Source of the DNA: Tardiphaga sp. vice304
Lineage (GTDB): Bacteria > Pseudomonadota > Alphaproteobacteria > Rhizobiales > Xanthobacteraceae
Direction of reading: 5' to 3'
DNA length: 64,000 bases
Assembly: GCF_007018905.1 (NCBI RefSeq)
Contig: NZ_CP041402.1
Coordinates: 5,692,001 to 5,756,000, forward strand
Part shown: one piece after another, positions 17,830 to 28,960 of the stretch
Position numbering within the stretch: position 1 is the first letter of the stretch
Layout: the number at the start of each line of letters is the position of its first letter
Notes under the pieces: model-generated
What the model was told of the DNA's origin: nothing
The model's input: only the letters and a program-made list of their open reading frames with translations
Databases searched by the model: none
Position numbers and translations under genes: made by a program

Positions 17830-18129
17830 GCGAGCCCGGCATCCGCCAGCGCCGAGCGCCGACCTGACGTCGCCGTTCATAGGGATATTCCGGCCGGACC
17901 TACCTTTACTGGCCTGGTCCTGAAGGTGGATGGCTTGCCCGACCTCGCCGTTAGCATCGATGATCATCTCCCAGGTCAGGGAGGCTACCTCCTTGGCTCT
18001 GAGGCCAGCCTTCAGAGACAAAAGGAAAATAGCTTGGTTTCGGATAGGGTATCGTGTCTTCATCAGGTAGCGAAAGATAGCTTCAGCCTGCCCGCGGCTA
18101 AGGGTCTTGGCCTGTTTCCCGAGTGACAT
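17830..18129 (-). pseudogene. Truncated tyrosine recombinase
   Basis: From ATG 18129 the frame reads MSLGKQAKTLSRGQAEAI, NQAIFLLSLKAGLRAKEV (with the first catalytic Arg) and SKGRSGRNIPMNGDVRSAL. This is the N-terminal part of the short XerC-like integrases common in rhizobia. After about residue 100 the sequence loses resemblance; the His-x-x-Arg and Tyr motifs are absent. It abuts the kinase fragment tail to tail, so a deletion probably joined the two. Confidence 0.7.
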
Positions 18130-18441
18130 TTGGGCTCCTGATTTTTTATCAGGTAGCTGGCAATAAACCGTCGCAAGAGTTCGTACATGGCTATTGTCGC
18201 ATAGTATGAAGGTTGACCGCGACGATATCGGATCGGCTGGGACACGACCGACTGACGAATGATGCTTTACGCCGGCGAGTGAGGTGCCTCGAGACACATA
18301 CCCTGCCTCTTACGTCGGAACTATCCTTGCCGTCTGATATTCCAGCCCACAAATTGAGATCGGTAGCTCTCCGTTGCCTCGAAGAAAATGGGCGGTCAAG
18401 TGCCCATTTTAAGACATTAGTCGGAAGATTACTGTAACTTT
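18130..18441 (-). other. Intergenic, nothing recognised
   Basis: 312 bases between the truncated recombinase and the esterase gene; no frame with family resemblance and no clear hairpin. Confidence 0.4.
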
Positions 18442-19566
18442 TTACTTCGTATGTGAGGCACCTGTGGTGGGCGATTGGTCGCCAAATCCCTTTTTCAATT
18501 GCGCGACCGCAAAGTCCTGTGCTTCAGCCGCCTTGGCAACTACGGCATCCATGCCAAAGAATTCGTGGGTTACACCGTTGTAGAGCTTGTGGGTGACTTC
18601 ATTACCGGCGGCCTGCATCTTCTCCGCCAGCATATCGCCATCTGAACGCAACGGATCTAGTTCGGCATTGATGATTGTCACCGGTGGCAAGCCCTTAAGA
18701 TCGGCAGAAACTAGATTCAGCCGAGGGTCCTGCCCCTCTTTGGCATTGTTCAGCACCTTGTCGAAGAACCAAGCCATCATCGGCGTGTTCAGTGGCTTAG
18801 CGTCGGCCTGCGCCTTCTTTGAGGGCGTATCCATCGTGGTGGTCGCCACCGGGTAGACCGAGACTACCGCGACAGGCGCGGTTAGCTTCTGGTCACGCGC
18901 CGCGATCGCAGTATCGATTGCCAAGTTGCCACCCGCGCTTTCGCCGACGATTGCGACCTTGTCAGGATTGCCTCCCCAGCTTTTGGCATTCTTCACGATA
19001 TACTTGTAGGCTTCGATGGCCTCATCATGCGCGGCGGGAAATTTGTGCTCCGGCGCCATCGGATAATCGACAGATATCACGATAGCATTCGCCTTGCGGG
19101 CAATGGCAGCGGCCGAAGCATCATACGTATCGAGATCTGCGATCACCCAGCCGCCGCCGCGATAATAGACTACGACTGGCAGGTTCGAGTCCTTGGTGGC
19201 TTTTTCCGGTGTGTAGTAGCGGAGGCGCAGGTTACCCATGTCAGCGAAGTGGCTGTTGGAAACAGACAGACCCCTGTGTGGATCGACGTCTAGCTTCTCA
19301 TCCTTGATCACCTTCTTCACCGCGTCGGTGGCTGAATACTGCTTCCGTGCCTCCGATGGGTCGAGGCCTTCGATCGGCTTTGGACCAAGGGCATGCAAAG
19401 CGGCCAAAACCTTGGCCATGTCAGGATCGGCCTTGGCGGCGGTATCGCCGACCGGCGCGGTTGTGGTGGATTTCTCGGTGGGTGACTGCGCATGGCTTAA
19501 GTTGGTCATCGCAATCATTGCAGAAGTGGCAAGCAGTGCAGCTTTAAATGGATTGAAAGTGGACAT
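18442..19566 (-). CDS. Secreted HSL-family (type IV) esterase
   Basis: A 374-residue protein with a signal peptide (cleavage near SHA-QS) and an alpha/beta hydrolase domain of the hormone-sensitive-lipase family. Visible: nucleophile GESAGG (about residue 214), acid in ELDPLRSDG, His in GVTHEFFG, and PMAPEHKFPAA. The oxyanion motif is YYRGGGW where the family usually has HGGG, so His is replaced by Arg. Likely periplasmic or secreted carboxylesterase. Export is Sec-type; no twin-arginine motif. Confidence 0.88.
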   Translation of the reverse strand: MSTFNPFKAALLATSAMIAMTNLSHAQSPTEKSTTTAPVGDTAAKADPDMAKVLAALHALGPKPIEGLDPSEARKQYSATDAVKKVIKDEKLDVDPHRGLSVSNSHFADMGNLRLRYYTPEKATKDSNLPVVVYYRGGGWVIADLDTYDASAAAIARKANAIVISVDYPMAPEHKFPAAHDEAIEAYKYIVKNAKSWGGNPDKVAIVGESAGGNLAIDTAIAARDQKLTAPVAVVSVYPVATTTMDTPSKKAQADAKPLNTPMMAWFFDKVLNNAKEGQDPRLNLVSADLKGLPPVTIINAELDPLRSDGDMLAEKMQAAGNEVTHKLYNGVTHEFFGMDAVVAKAAEAQDFAVAQLKKGFGDQSPTTGASHTK

Positions 19567-19630
19567 TTTATCTCCTGTGATTTGCGACTATGAACTTTTC
19601 GGCATCGACATTCCGTCTCAGTTTTGGATG

Positions 19631-19783
19631 TTAGGCTCGAAAGAATATGACGTACACGACCGTAAACGCCACGACCACTAAAGCGAGACTCCAGACGAGA
19701 ACATTTCGCACGGTCGGGCCACGCTCAGCTCCCCTCGCCTCTATTGCAGTTTCAACGATGGGTTCGCCTTCATGCTTCGCCAT
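19631..19783 (-). CDS. Small single-pass membrane protein
   Basis: A 50-residue protein with a charged N-terminal half (MAKHEGEPIVETAIEARG) and one C-terminal membrane helix (VLVWSLALVVVAFTVVYVI). The ATG at 19783 has AAGGAT seven bases upstream. No family recognised. It lies between the esterase and tatA on the same strand. Confidence 0.55.
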   Translation of the reverse strand: MAKHEGEPIVETAIEARGAERGPTVRNVLVWSLALVVVAFTVVYVIFFRA

Positions 19784-19881
19784 CGTCTATCCTTTCACAA
19801 TCACTACGAATGTTTAGGTGCTCAGCGCCGCTTGTTCGGTCCGCAACCTCCAACCGACGCGTTGGCTGCAGTTTCGCCTTT

Positions 19882-20088
19882 TCAGGATTTCGCCACAGTC
19901 GAAGTCTCAGAAGCAGCTTGTATATTGTGAGGCGGCGTCTCGACTGGCATATCCTCTTGCAGGCCCTTTCTGAAGGATTTCATCCCCTGTGCCACGTCGC
20001 CCATCACGCCGGAAATCTTGCCTTTCCCGAATAGAAGCACAACGACGCCGACGACGATCATCCAGTGCACGATGCTCATTGATCCCAT
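19882..20088 (-). CDS. tatA: Sec-independent translocase TatA/E-like subunit
   Basis: A 68-residue protein: short N-terminal membrane helix ([20 protein letters not shown]), the conserved FGKGKI hinge, then an amphipathic helix ([17 protein letters not shown]) and a polar tail. TatA oligomers form the pore for folded twin-arginine substrates. The ATG at 20088 has AGGA eight bases upstream. tatB and tatC are not adjacent, so this is an extra copy; two genes downstream in the reading order lies a ferritin-like protein with a twin-arginine signal, a likely substrate. Confidence 0.9.
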   Translation of the reverse strand: MGSMSIVHWMIVVGVVVLLFGKGKISGVMGDVAQGMKSFRKGLQEDMPVETPPHNIQAASETSTVAKS

Positions 20089-20172
20089 CAGACCGTTCCT
20101 TCGCAGATAGAGGAAGGGTGGCAGGCTCGCGCCCGCCACCCTAGTTTCATCTCGGCCATCGCGGGGGACGAC

Positions 20173-20961
20173 TTACGCGGCCTTGATGAACAGCTTGGCG
20201 ATCGCGAGAACCTTGCCCTTGCTCAGGGGCTCGTCAAATGCGCCGGACAGAGACTCTGCAGAGAGACCGCCGAGATCCTTGATGTCGGCGCCGCCCTGCA
20301 TGAAATCGGCTTCGCCATCGTAAACCGCCTGCGTCGCCTCGGGTAAGTCACCTCGGGAATTGCTGACGATCCAGGCTGGCTGTCCGCGGATGAGGCGTAC
20401 CTGCGCCGCATGTCGCGCTTCGACCGAATGGATCTGCAGCGCGACCGTCAGGATCTCGTCGGAGCTCTTCAGGTTAGCAGCCTGCCCTTTGTAGGCCCGA
20501 ACGCCGGTGTCTTCGAGCGCCTGGGAGACTGCCAGGAACGTCTTGTAGTTCGAGAACACGTCGCCGAACGCACCCTTTGCGGTGAAGTCGAAGGTCGGTT
20601 TCTTGACCGCATGGCTTCCCAGCGCGGCCTTCAGGACTTCGACGTGGGCGGCTTCGTGTTTGCCGATCGCTTCGAAGGTCGCCCGCGTTTCCGACGGGAT
20701 CAGCTTATCGCTCGCAAGCGCCTTCCGGTAGAACTCGTCCTCGAGGTATTCGAGCGTCAAGGCGAAATTCAGAACCTCGGCGATCTTCCTGGGAAGCTGC
20801 GCGCCTTGTCCGAATGCAGCCGTCGATGCGGCCGCAATGACTAGGGGTGCAGTAGCCAGCACACCGAGCTTGAGCGCGGCAGTCTTGAACGAGCCGGACT
20901 GAGACACGCGGGCGGCGATTTCCGGATCGATGTCGGCGAGAATGGTGTTTTGATTTGTCAT
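20173..20961 (-). CDS. Ferritin-like domain protein (no twin-arginine motif)
   Basis: A 262-residue protein with a hydrophobic export segment (ALKLGVLATAPLVIAAAST) and a ferritin-like four-helix domain: LTLEYLEDEFYRKAL, GKHEAAHVEVLKAAL and HSVEARHAAQVRLIRG carry the E...ExxH metal-ligand pattern. Unlike its neighbour it lacks two arginines before the hydrophobic stretch. It starts 12 bases after the neighbour's stop, so they share a transcript. Role in metal or oxidative stress outside the cytoplasm is inferred. Confidence 0.82.
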   Translation of the reverse strand: MTNQNTILADIDPEIAARVSQSGSFKTAALKLGVLATAPLVIAAASTAAFGQGAQLPRKIAEVLNFALTLEYLEDEFYRKALASDKLIPSETRATFEAIGKHEAAHVEVLKAALGSHAVKKPTFDFTAKGAFGDVFSNYKTFLAVSQALEDTGVRAYKGQAANLKSSDEILTVALQIHSVEARHAAQVRLIRGQPAWIVSNSRGDLPEATQAVYDGEADFMQGGADIKDLGGLSAESLSGAFDEPLSKGKVLAIAKLFIKAA

Positions 20962-20972
20962 GTTTCTGCTCC

Positions 20973-21761
20973 TCAGCCGATATCGTCGGCAGTGATGGGG
21001 GTCTTCACGAACGGACCGGCGGTCGCGAGGACTTCGGCCGGCTTCTGTGCGCGGTCGAGACCCTTCGCATTGACGACGTCAGCATCGTCGAAGGCGTTGC
21101 TGCCGCCCGTGCTTGAGCCGACGGTGGTGCCAGAGCTGTTCGAGGCGCTGGTATTACCCTTCATGCCGATCAGGTAGCGGATTGCGGTCGCGTGACGAGC
21201 CTCGACGGAGACGATCTTGCCGGCGAGGAGCAGGTATTCGCCCTTCTCCAGCAGCTGGCCGGCGCCATTGTACGCGGCGACGCCGAGGTCCTCGAAGGTC
21301 CTGGCGGTGGTCAGCACGCTGTCGCGGCTGTTGAAGTCGATCTTGGTGAAGTCAACGTCCAGGGCCGGGATGGCATTCTTCTTAAGAGCGGCCTTGAAGA
21401 AGTCGCGATGGGCGATCTCATGGTCGCGGATGCCGGTCAGGATCGCGGTGTCCGCCGACGACATGTTGGCATACGGCGTCTTGGTGACCTGGGTGTAGAA
21501 CGCCGCCTCGAGCTGTTCGAGCGCGTAGGCATAGTTCAGGATGCCGACATCGCCTTCGCCGAGATCCACTGCCTTCGCCATCGCGGCGCCGCCCGGGGTC
21601 TGGGCCAGGGCCTGCTCGATGCTGAAGCCCGGCAGCTTGCCGCTGAGCGCGACGGCGCCCAGAAGTGCCGTGCCCGACCAGGCGAGGAAACGTCGCCGGC
21701 CGAATCCTTCGGATGTCTTCTCGACAGGCGACGCCGCCTGCGAAAGATTTCGAGTGTCCGT
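20973..21761 (-). CDS. Ferritin-like protein with Tat signal
   Basis: A 262-residue paralogue of the next gene. The N terminus has a twin-arginine signal (GRRRFLAWSGTALLGAVALSG), then the ferritin-like domain with YALEQLEAAFYTQV, RDHEIAHRDFFKAAL and VSVEARHATAIRYLIG. The Tat signal implies export folded, possibly with metal bound. ATG 21761 has GGAG six bases upstream. It leads the run ferritin-ferritin-tatA-small membrane protein on one strand. Confidence 0.85.
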   Translation of the reverse strand, partial: TDTRNLSQAASPVEKTSEGFGRRRFLAWSGTALLGAVALSGKLPGFSIEQALAQTPGGAAMAKAVDLGEGDVGILNYAYALEQLEAAFYTQVTKTPYANMSSADTAILTGIRDHEIAHRDFFKAALKKNAIPALDVDFTKIDFNSRDSVLTTARTFEDLGVAAYNGAGQLLEKGEYLLLAGKIVSVEARHATAIRYLIGMKGNTSASNSSGTTVGSSTGGSNAFDDADVVNAKGLDRAQKPAEVLATAGPFVKTPITADDIG

Positions 21762-22170
21762 CATTTGTTGCTCCATAAGCGTATGGGTGAATTTTGGGCG
21801 AGTTCAAGCTTCCGGCGGCAACGTGCTCGGCTTCGACGTCGAATGCTTTTGTTGGAGGAGAATGAAGCGAAGAAAGTTCGCTTGCCTAAAAACTCCGATC
21901 CCACAATGAAGAAACGGTGGTACCTATCGTTCCTAAATGTTAGTCTGGAAAACGACATATTTTTTGAAACTTATACCTAAACCGCTCCACTCGAACGTCC
22001 CGGTTCACGCTTTGGAAGATTTAATAGAGCTGAAACAGATACTTGACGCCTAGTTTAACATCGAAATCCGCGATGAGGGATCTGTTCCACTAACTTTGCC
22101 GACCGGACATAACGCATCAACGGACTATGCAACTGAGGTGGTCCCGGTCGTCTGAACAGATTTTCCGCGT
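21762..22170 (-). other. Upstream region of ferritin genes
   Basis: About 410 bases between the ferritin-like gene and the IS3-family element. It should hold the promoter for the minus-strand run. No -35/-10 pair could be assigned with confidence; reading frames look like shadows. Confidence 0.4.
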
Positions 22171-22194
22171 CGATAAGTGGAGCTTCCGCCGGGG

Positions 22195-23022
22195 TTAGGC
22201 TGCCATGCGGATGGGCAGCGGGTTGAAGTAGGCCTGATCGGGTGTTCGCCCGTCAAGACTCGAATGCGGCCTTTGGCCATTGTAAAAGTCCAGATACCGA
22301 CCGATCGATTGTCGCGCCTCGTCGACGCTGTCGTAGGCCCGCAGATAGACTTCCTCGTATTTGACGCTGCGCCACAATCGTTCGACGAACACGTTGTCCC
22401 GCCAGGCGCCTTTGCCATCCATGCTGATGGCGATGCCGTTGTCGGCAAGCACGCCGGTGAAGGCCTGGCCGGTGAACTGCGAACCCTGGTCAGTGTTGAA
22501 TATCTCCGGCTTGCCGTGACGCGCCAAAGCATCCTGCAGCGTCTCGATGCAGAACGCGGCTTCCATGGTGATCGATAGCCGCCATGACAGCACCCGGCGG
22601 GTCGCCCAGTCGAGCACTACGGCGAGATAGACGAAGCCACGTGCCATCGGAATGTAGGTGATGTCCGTCGCCCAGACATGGTTCGGTCGCGTAATCTCCA
22701 TGCCGCGCAGCAGATACGGATAGATCTTGTGGCCGGGCTCGGGTTTGGTGGTGCGCGGACGTCGATAGATGGCCTCTATCCCCATTCGCTTCATCAGCGT
22801 CTTCACATGCCGGCGGCCGATCTGGCACCCCTCGGCAGCCAGCAGGCCGCGCAACATCCGCGACCCGGCGAAGGGAAACTCCAGATGCAGCCGATCCAGG
22901 CGCTGCATGATCGCGAGATCGGTGGCGGACACCGGACGCGGCAGATAATAGACACTGCCGCGGCTGATCTTCAAAACCTCCGTCTGCTTTGTGATCGACA
23001 GATCGTGATTACGGTCGATCAT
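22195..23022 (-). CDS. IS3-family transposase, OrfB (DDE)
   Basis: A 275-residue integrase-fold transposase. HTH_21 region at the N terminus (FPFAGSRMLRGLL), then rve domain with catalytic Asp in ATDITYI, Asp in NTDQGSQF and Glu in FVERLWRSVKYEE. It overlaps OrfA by four bases; in this family the active product is usually an OrfAB fusion made by frameshift, but the overlap here would also permit coupled translation. Confidence 0.93.
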   Translation of the reverse strand: MIDRNHDLSITKQTEVLKISRGSVYYLPRPVSATDLAIMQRLDRLHLEFPFAGSRMLRGLLAAEGCQIGRRHVKTLMKRMGIEAIYRRPRTTKPEPGHKIYPYLLRGMEITRPNHVWATDITYIPMARGFVYLAVVLDWATRRVLSWRLSITMEAAFCIETLQDALARHGKPEIFNTDQGSQFTGQAFTGVLADNGIAISMDGKGAWRDNVFVERLWRSVKYEEVYLRAYDSVDEARQSIGRYLDFYNGQRPHSSLDGRTPDQAYFNPLPIRMAA

Positions 23023-23327
23023 CGTCTTGCGCTCAGCAATCCCGCCTTGGTGAGCGCGCCTTCTAAAAAATCGTTCTCCAGGGTCAGCTCTCCGATCTTG
23101 GCGTGCAGCGATTTGACATCGACGGCCGGCTCCGTCGGCGCCGTGCCTCCCGGCCCGAACACCCCGGAAGCGGCGCCCTCCAGTTGTGCCTTCCAGGTCG
23201 TGATCTGGTTCGGGTGAACGTCAAAATGCTCGGCCAGTTGGGTGATCGTGCGATCGCCCTTGATGGCGGCCAGTGCCACCTTGGCCTTGAAGCCCGGTGT
23301 GTGGTTCCGGCGCGGTCGTCTGCTCAT
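23019..23327 (-). CDS. IS3-family transposase, OrfA
   Basis: A 102-residue protein with the HTH_Tnp_1 domain (GFKAKVALAAIKGDRTITQL, FDVHPNQITTWKAQL) and a C-terminal leucine-zipper-like stretch (LHAKIGELTLENDFLEGAL). Typical OrfA length. It binds the terminal repeats. Confidence 0.92.
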   Translation of the reverse strand: MSRRPRRNHTPGFKAKVALAAIKGDRTITQLAEHFDVHPNQITTWKAQLEGAASGVFGPGGTAPTEPAVDVKSLHAKIGELTLENDFLEGALTKAGLLSARR

Positions 23328-23389
23328 GATCTCTCCTGTGCGCGGCGATTATCGCTGCTGTCAGGCAGAAACTCCACTTATCGTCCTGT

Positions 23390-24073
23390 GCAGATTTCCG
23401 GGGCCGGCTCTCGCAACATGATCAGCGCTACAATCACTAGTAGGTTGCCACGTTAGAGACGGATAGCTTTGTATATTGAGCTTTTATTTCTTCATGCGCG
23501 AGCAGCGTAACCAGTACGATGCCCATATTGGCACCATGATCACCGGTGTGCTCGCCGTTGGGCTTTCTGGATTGAGGTCAGACTTTCTTTGGATGAAACA
23601 CCCTAACCGGTCCGAAACCCCTACCCCTCAGAATTTTGACCACCCCCCCCGAAGGCAGGCCGCACCAAGAACGCGAGCGATCGCCAAAGCCGCATGCGCC
23701 ACTAAGGTGCGATAAGTTTTCTTTTGGCTTCCCAGTGGGGTCGCCGTTGCTCGAAACCGCGTGGAATGCTCCAGGCGGACCTCCCGATACTTAAAATCGA
23801 GCCGCGCAACCGCGCCGTCAGAACGACGCCGACGGCTTTGCATGATGCGCAGATAGTGCTGCCAGCCGCCGCGCTGGCACCGCGCGGCAAGCAATTAAAA
23901 CCGCCGACCCGCGACGCCATCGCTCGCACATCTTCTTCCTTTTGCGCACACTCACTCGTGCGCCGAGCGTTAGCACGCACAGTTAGCTTGCCTGCCAATC
24001 GTTCAAAATGTGGTCAGGCTTGACTGGCCAGCTCTTTGATGTTTGCTCGTGGCTCTGCGATAATCTCAAGATT
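23390..24073 (+). other. Non-coding accessory stretch
   Basis: About 680 bases right of the IS3 element. Overlapping frames on both strands (23628-24023) have biased composition but no family resemblance. Probably decayed DNA. Confidence 0.4.
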
Positions 24074-24103
24074 ATGTGTCACAGTATATTGGGAAAGACG
24101 AAA

Positions 24104-24337
24104 ATGCTTGAGAAGCTTACGACCAACCAAAAGAAATCTGTCTGGATCAACCTCGATATGATCGTCAGAATGGAATCGATTAACGTGCAGGACGGCTACC
24201 CATCCACTCAGCTTTTTTTGTTTGTCGGCGGCAGTGTCGATGTCTTTGAAAGCCCCGAGGAGATCGCCATACTCGCAAATTTTCAAGGCTATGAAGACGA
24301 TGGGTCCGACGATGGTATTCCAGAGGACAAGCACTGA
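24104..24337 (+). CDS. Small cytoplasmic protein, unknown
   Basis: A 77-residue protein. The core (KKSVWINLDMIVRMESINV, STQLFLFVGGSVDVFESPEEI) has the strand pattern of small beta-barrel proteins such as FlbD, and an acidic tail. The ATG at 24104 has GGGAAAG upstream. No function assigned; the FlbD resemblance is by eye only. Confidence 0.5.
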   Translation: MLEKLTTNQKKSVWINLDMIVRMESINVQDGYPSTQLFLFVGGSVDVFESPEEIAILANFQGYEDDGSDDGIPEDKH

Positions 24338-24498
24338 GCTGCCGACTTCGATTTGGTAACCTGGCCGTTAGAGAGAAATGAATATGAGAATATCGACCGA
24401 CATGCCCGTCATTTAGTCACAAAAAAGTGGAATTGACCTGAGTGCGCTGCCCGCAGCGGGCTGCCGACTCTGAGCAACAGAACAAGACAGGATGCCAA

Positions 24499-24918
24499 AT
24501 GAGGCGCACACCTTTCGACCCGAGTACGGACGAAATGCCATCAGTCATAGCGGCGGCTTTCGCTACGACACCGTTGCTCGGAATCCCTCAATTGGCGCGT
24601 CTATTGCCTATGGATCCTGAAACGCTTCGCCGACATGTTGTGACAGGTAACCTAGTCGGTCGGATAAAGGGATTTGGCATTAAGAAACCAAGGCGCGTGT
24701 TTACGATCTACGACATAGCGCGGTTTCTGGCCAAATTGGTAGAGCCGACGCCATCTCAGTCGATCGCTGTCCTGACACAAACATTTTCTCGGCCGATGTC
24801 CGGTCCAAGGTCTGTAGGCTTTGCAGGCCCACGGATCAAACGAACGAATATACAACTTCCGAAGCCAAGAAAGAGAAAGACCTTAAAGCCAGAACAATCG
24901 GCGACAATATCGGATTAA
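24499..24918 (+). CDS. Excisionase-like HTH protein
   Basis: A 139-residue protein. Residues about 25-75 form a MerR/excisionase-type winged helix (GIPQLARLLPMDPETLRRHV, then RRVFTIYDIARFLAKL), followed by a basic, proline-rich tail (PKPRKRKTLKPEQ). The ATG at 24499 has AGGA seven bases upstream. It may act in excision or transcription of the surrounding element. Not matched to a named family. Confidence 0.6.
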   Translation: MRRTPFDPSTDEMPSVIAAAFATTPLLGIPQLARLLPMDPETLRRHVVTGNLVGRIKGFGIKKPRRVFTIYDIARFLAKLVEPTPSQSIAVLTQTFSRPMSGPRSVGFAGPRIKRTNIQLPKPRKRKTLKPEQSATISD

Positions 24919-25159
24919 CGTCAGCGCATGACCGCCTCCGTCATCGTCGCTTTACGAGGTCTCACTTCAGCCGCAGCACGTACAGATGACTTTCTGCATT
25001 GAGCTTCGTAAGGTGCCTACGTTCATCCAGAATCGTCACATAGGGTCCAGCGCGCTCTGATCGACGAGCAAGCTTCGCTTTCGCTCGCCAAGCCCCTTTC
25101 TTTCGAACTGAATCTCTTGAACCGTCCTAAGATATTTGCCAGCAGGCAATACAGTTTGT

Positions 25160-25987
25160 TCAGCCCTCCAATTTCTTTGAAAGGTCGACAAGCTGAACGC
25201 TCTCCAATTGCGGGTCCATTATTTGGCACCAACCGAGCAGCTTTTCGCCAAACTTAGCGGTGACCGCATTGCAGAAAAAGCGGCTTTCAAATCCAATGTA
25301 CAGGGTTTCTTCCGATTCAGAGATGATTGAAGCTTTAGAAAACCATGAGCGATACAACGCGTCGCCAATGTCAGCGAAGATGATCGGCATGAGAGGACCG
25401 AGTCCATTGCCCGCGATCGGCTCCTTGGCAGGAAGAGGGTTCTTCTTCGAAGAAGAAGTAAGAGTAGGCTTGCACTTGGCTGCGACCTTTGACGAAGCAG
25501 ATTGCAAGCTTCGTTCCCAGAGGAGGTCGCAACGGGCTGCGAAATTCTTGTTAGCATTGGACGTAGCCACCGGTGCTCGCGCGTACGCGGGCAGATAGAT
25601 ATTCGCAACTCCCTTACCACCGGCGGCCCGAAACTCAATTTTGGCACCACTTGCCGTCTTGCGTGTCCCAATTCCAAACTCACGGCGCTTAATTATAACG
25701 TATCCACGACGTTCAAGCTCCTTGCTTGCGGTCCAAGCAGTCCGTTCGCAGACCTGCAGCGTCCTGGCTAACGTTTCGAGTGTGAGAAAGGCTTGACCGC
25801 TATGTCGGTTGAAATGGGAGCCGATGACGCAGGCGCATCGAAATGCCGCGTGAGATAGCAAGCTATCCAGCGCCATTACATCCATCCACTCAGTACACAA
25901 CTGTTTGGATATCAGGATTTTTGATCCAACCGACTTCGGCGCAATCACCACTTGATCTGCTGCCGGCAAAACTACGATTGACTTCAT
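25160..25987 (-). CDS. Replication-type protein: HTH plus DnaA_N-like domain
   Basis: A 275-residue protein. The middle has a winged helix of replication initiators (SHAAFRCACVIGSHFNRHSG, TLQVCERTAWTASKELERRG). The C terminus (PIIFADIGDALYRSWFSKA, then ESRFFCNAVTAKFGEKLL) resembles the DnaA N-terminal domain that recruits helicase. The start at 25987 overlaps the stop of the upstream HTH gene (ATGA), which fixes it. Likely initiator or regulator of a mobile element's replication; inferred from architecture. Confidence 0.65.
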   Translation of the reverse strand: MKSIVVLPAADQVVIAPKSVGSKILISKQLCTEWMDVMALDSLLSHAAFRCACVIGSHFNRHSGQAFLTLETLARTLQVCERTAWTASKELERRGYVIIKRREFGIGTRKTASGAKIEFRAAGGKGVANIYLPAYARAPVATSNANKNFAARCDLLWERSLQSASSKVAAKCKPTLTSSSKKNPLPAKEPIAGNGLGPLMPIIFADIGDALYRSWFSKASIISESEETLYIGFESRFFCNAVTAKFGEKLLGWCQIMDPQLESVQLVDLSKKLEG

Positions 25988-26192
25988 GCTGCACGAATGG
26001 CGGAAGCAGCAGAACTGACCGTGTTGGCCGTGAGCCAAATCGTCAAATCCTTAGAGCGGTAACGAATCATGCGGCCGGCACGAATATATGACGGGCCGAC
26101 CCCTTTAATTCGCCAATTCTGAAGCGTGCGGGGCGACACCTTGAGACGCTTTGCCGCCGTTGCCTCCATGAGGAGGTGATCAAATTCTTCAG
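25984..26192 (-). pseudogene. AlpA/MerR-like HTH gene interrupted by IS21 (3' part)
   Basis: The frame reads EEFDHLLMEATAAKRLKV, SPRTLQNWRIKGVGPSYI and GRMIRYRSKDLTIWL, a DNA-binding protein of the AlpA/MerR type. Its first codons now lie beyond the insertion, at 28835-28856. Removing 26193-28834 and one CTTCAG restores ATG GCA ACG GAT AAA ACT and a continuous gene starting MATDKTEEFDHL. A TTG at 26205 inside the IS end could give a substitute N terminus. The stop overlaps the next start by four bases. Confidence 0.85.
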
Positions 26193-26347
26193 TGTAGCGC
26201 GACAATCAGGATGAGAATCCCGCGACAATCAGGATGAGAATGCGCCGCTGCTGGGGTGACGAAGGGAGGGCGTAGCCCGACCGGAGGCACCCCAGCAGCG
26301 GCGTGTCGGCCCGAAGGGGCCTCATTGGCGGTAACGGCGGCTGGTAA

Positions 26348-28695
<2,348 letters not shown>

Positions 28696-28834
28696 TTGTC
28701 GCTCCACGACAATCAACTCTACAGCACGCGATTATCGCTTGCGTTATCGTCAGGCCGCGACAATCATCCCCACGCCGCGACCGCTAAATTGCCATCCTGA
28801 TTGTCGCGCTTCCCATCCAGATTGACGCGCTACA

Positions 28835-28856
28835 CTTCAGTTTTATCCGTTGCCAT
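28835..28856 (-). pseudogene. 5' fragment of the HTH gene split by IS21
   Basis: Seven codons plus one base from ATG 28856 (MATDKTE) up to the insertion point. GAAGTGAG lies upstream of the ATG. It joins in frame with the part at 25984-26192 once the IS and one target copy are removed. Confidence 0.85.
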
Positions 28857-28960
28857 TTTCTGTGCTCACTTCGAGTGCGATGCGAGCATGATTGGCGGGA
28901 ACAGCGTACGCCTGGTATGGACAAAGCTGGACAGCAACTGGTCAAATGAGGACAACAACG

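Larger units (their letters stand above)
22171..23383 (-). mobile_element. IS3-family insertion sequence
   Basis: Two overlapping transposase genes flanked by inverted repeats: CGATAAGTGGAG at 22171-22182 and its complement at 23372-23383, extending to 18 of 20 matches inwards. The true tips may lie a few bases further out (the right flank continues to TGCA at 23391). A target duplication was not found, so exact ends are uncertain. Confidence 0.8.

Noticed and set aside
21913..21933. GGAAC...CGTT pair upstream of the Tat ferritin-like gene, like an EcfG promoter
   Set aside because: Only 12 bases lie between the two words; the EcfG consensus needs 16-17.
23628..24023. Overlapping ORFs of 88-99 codons on both strands
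   Set aside because: No ribosome sites or recognisable motifs; likely compositional.
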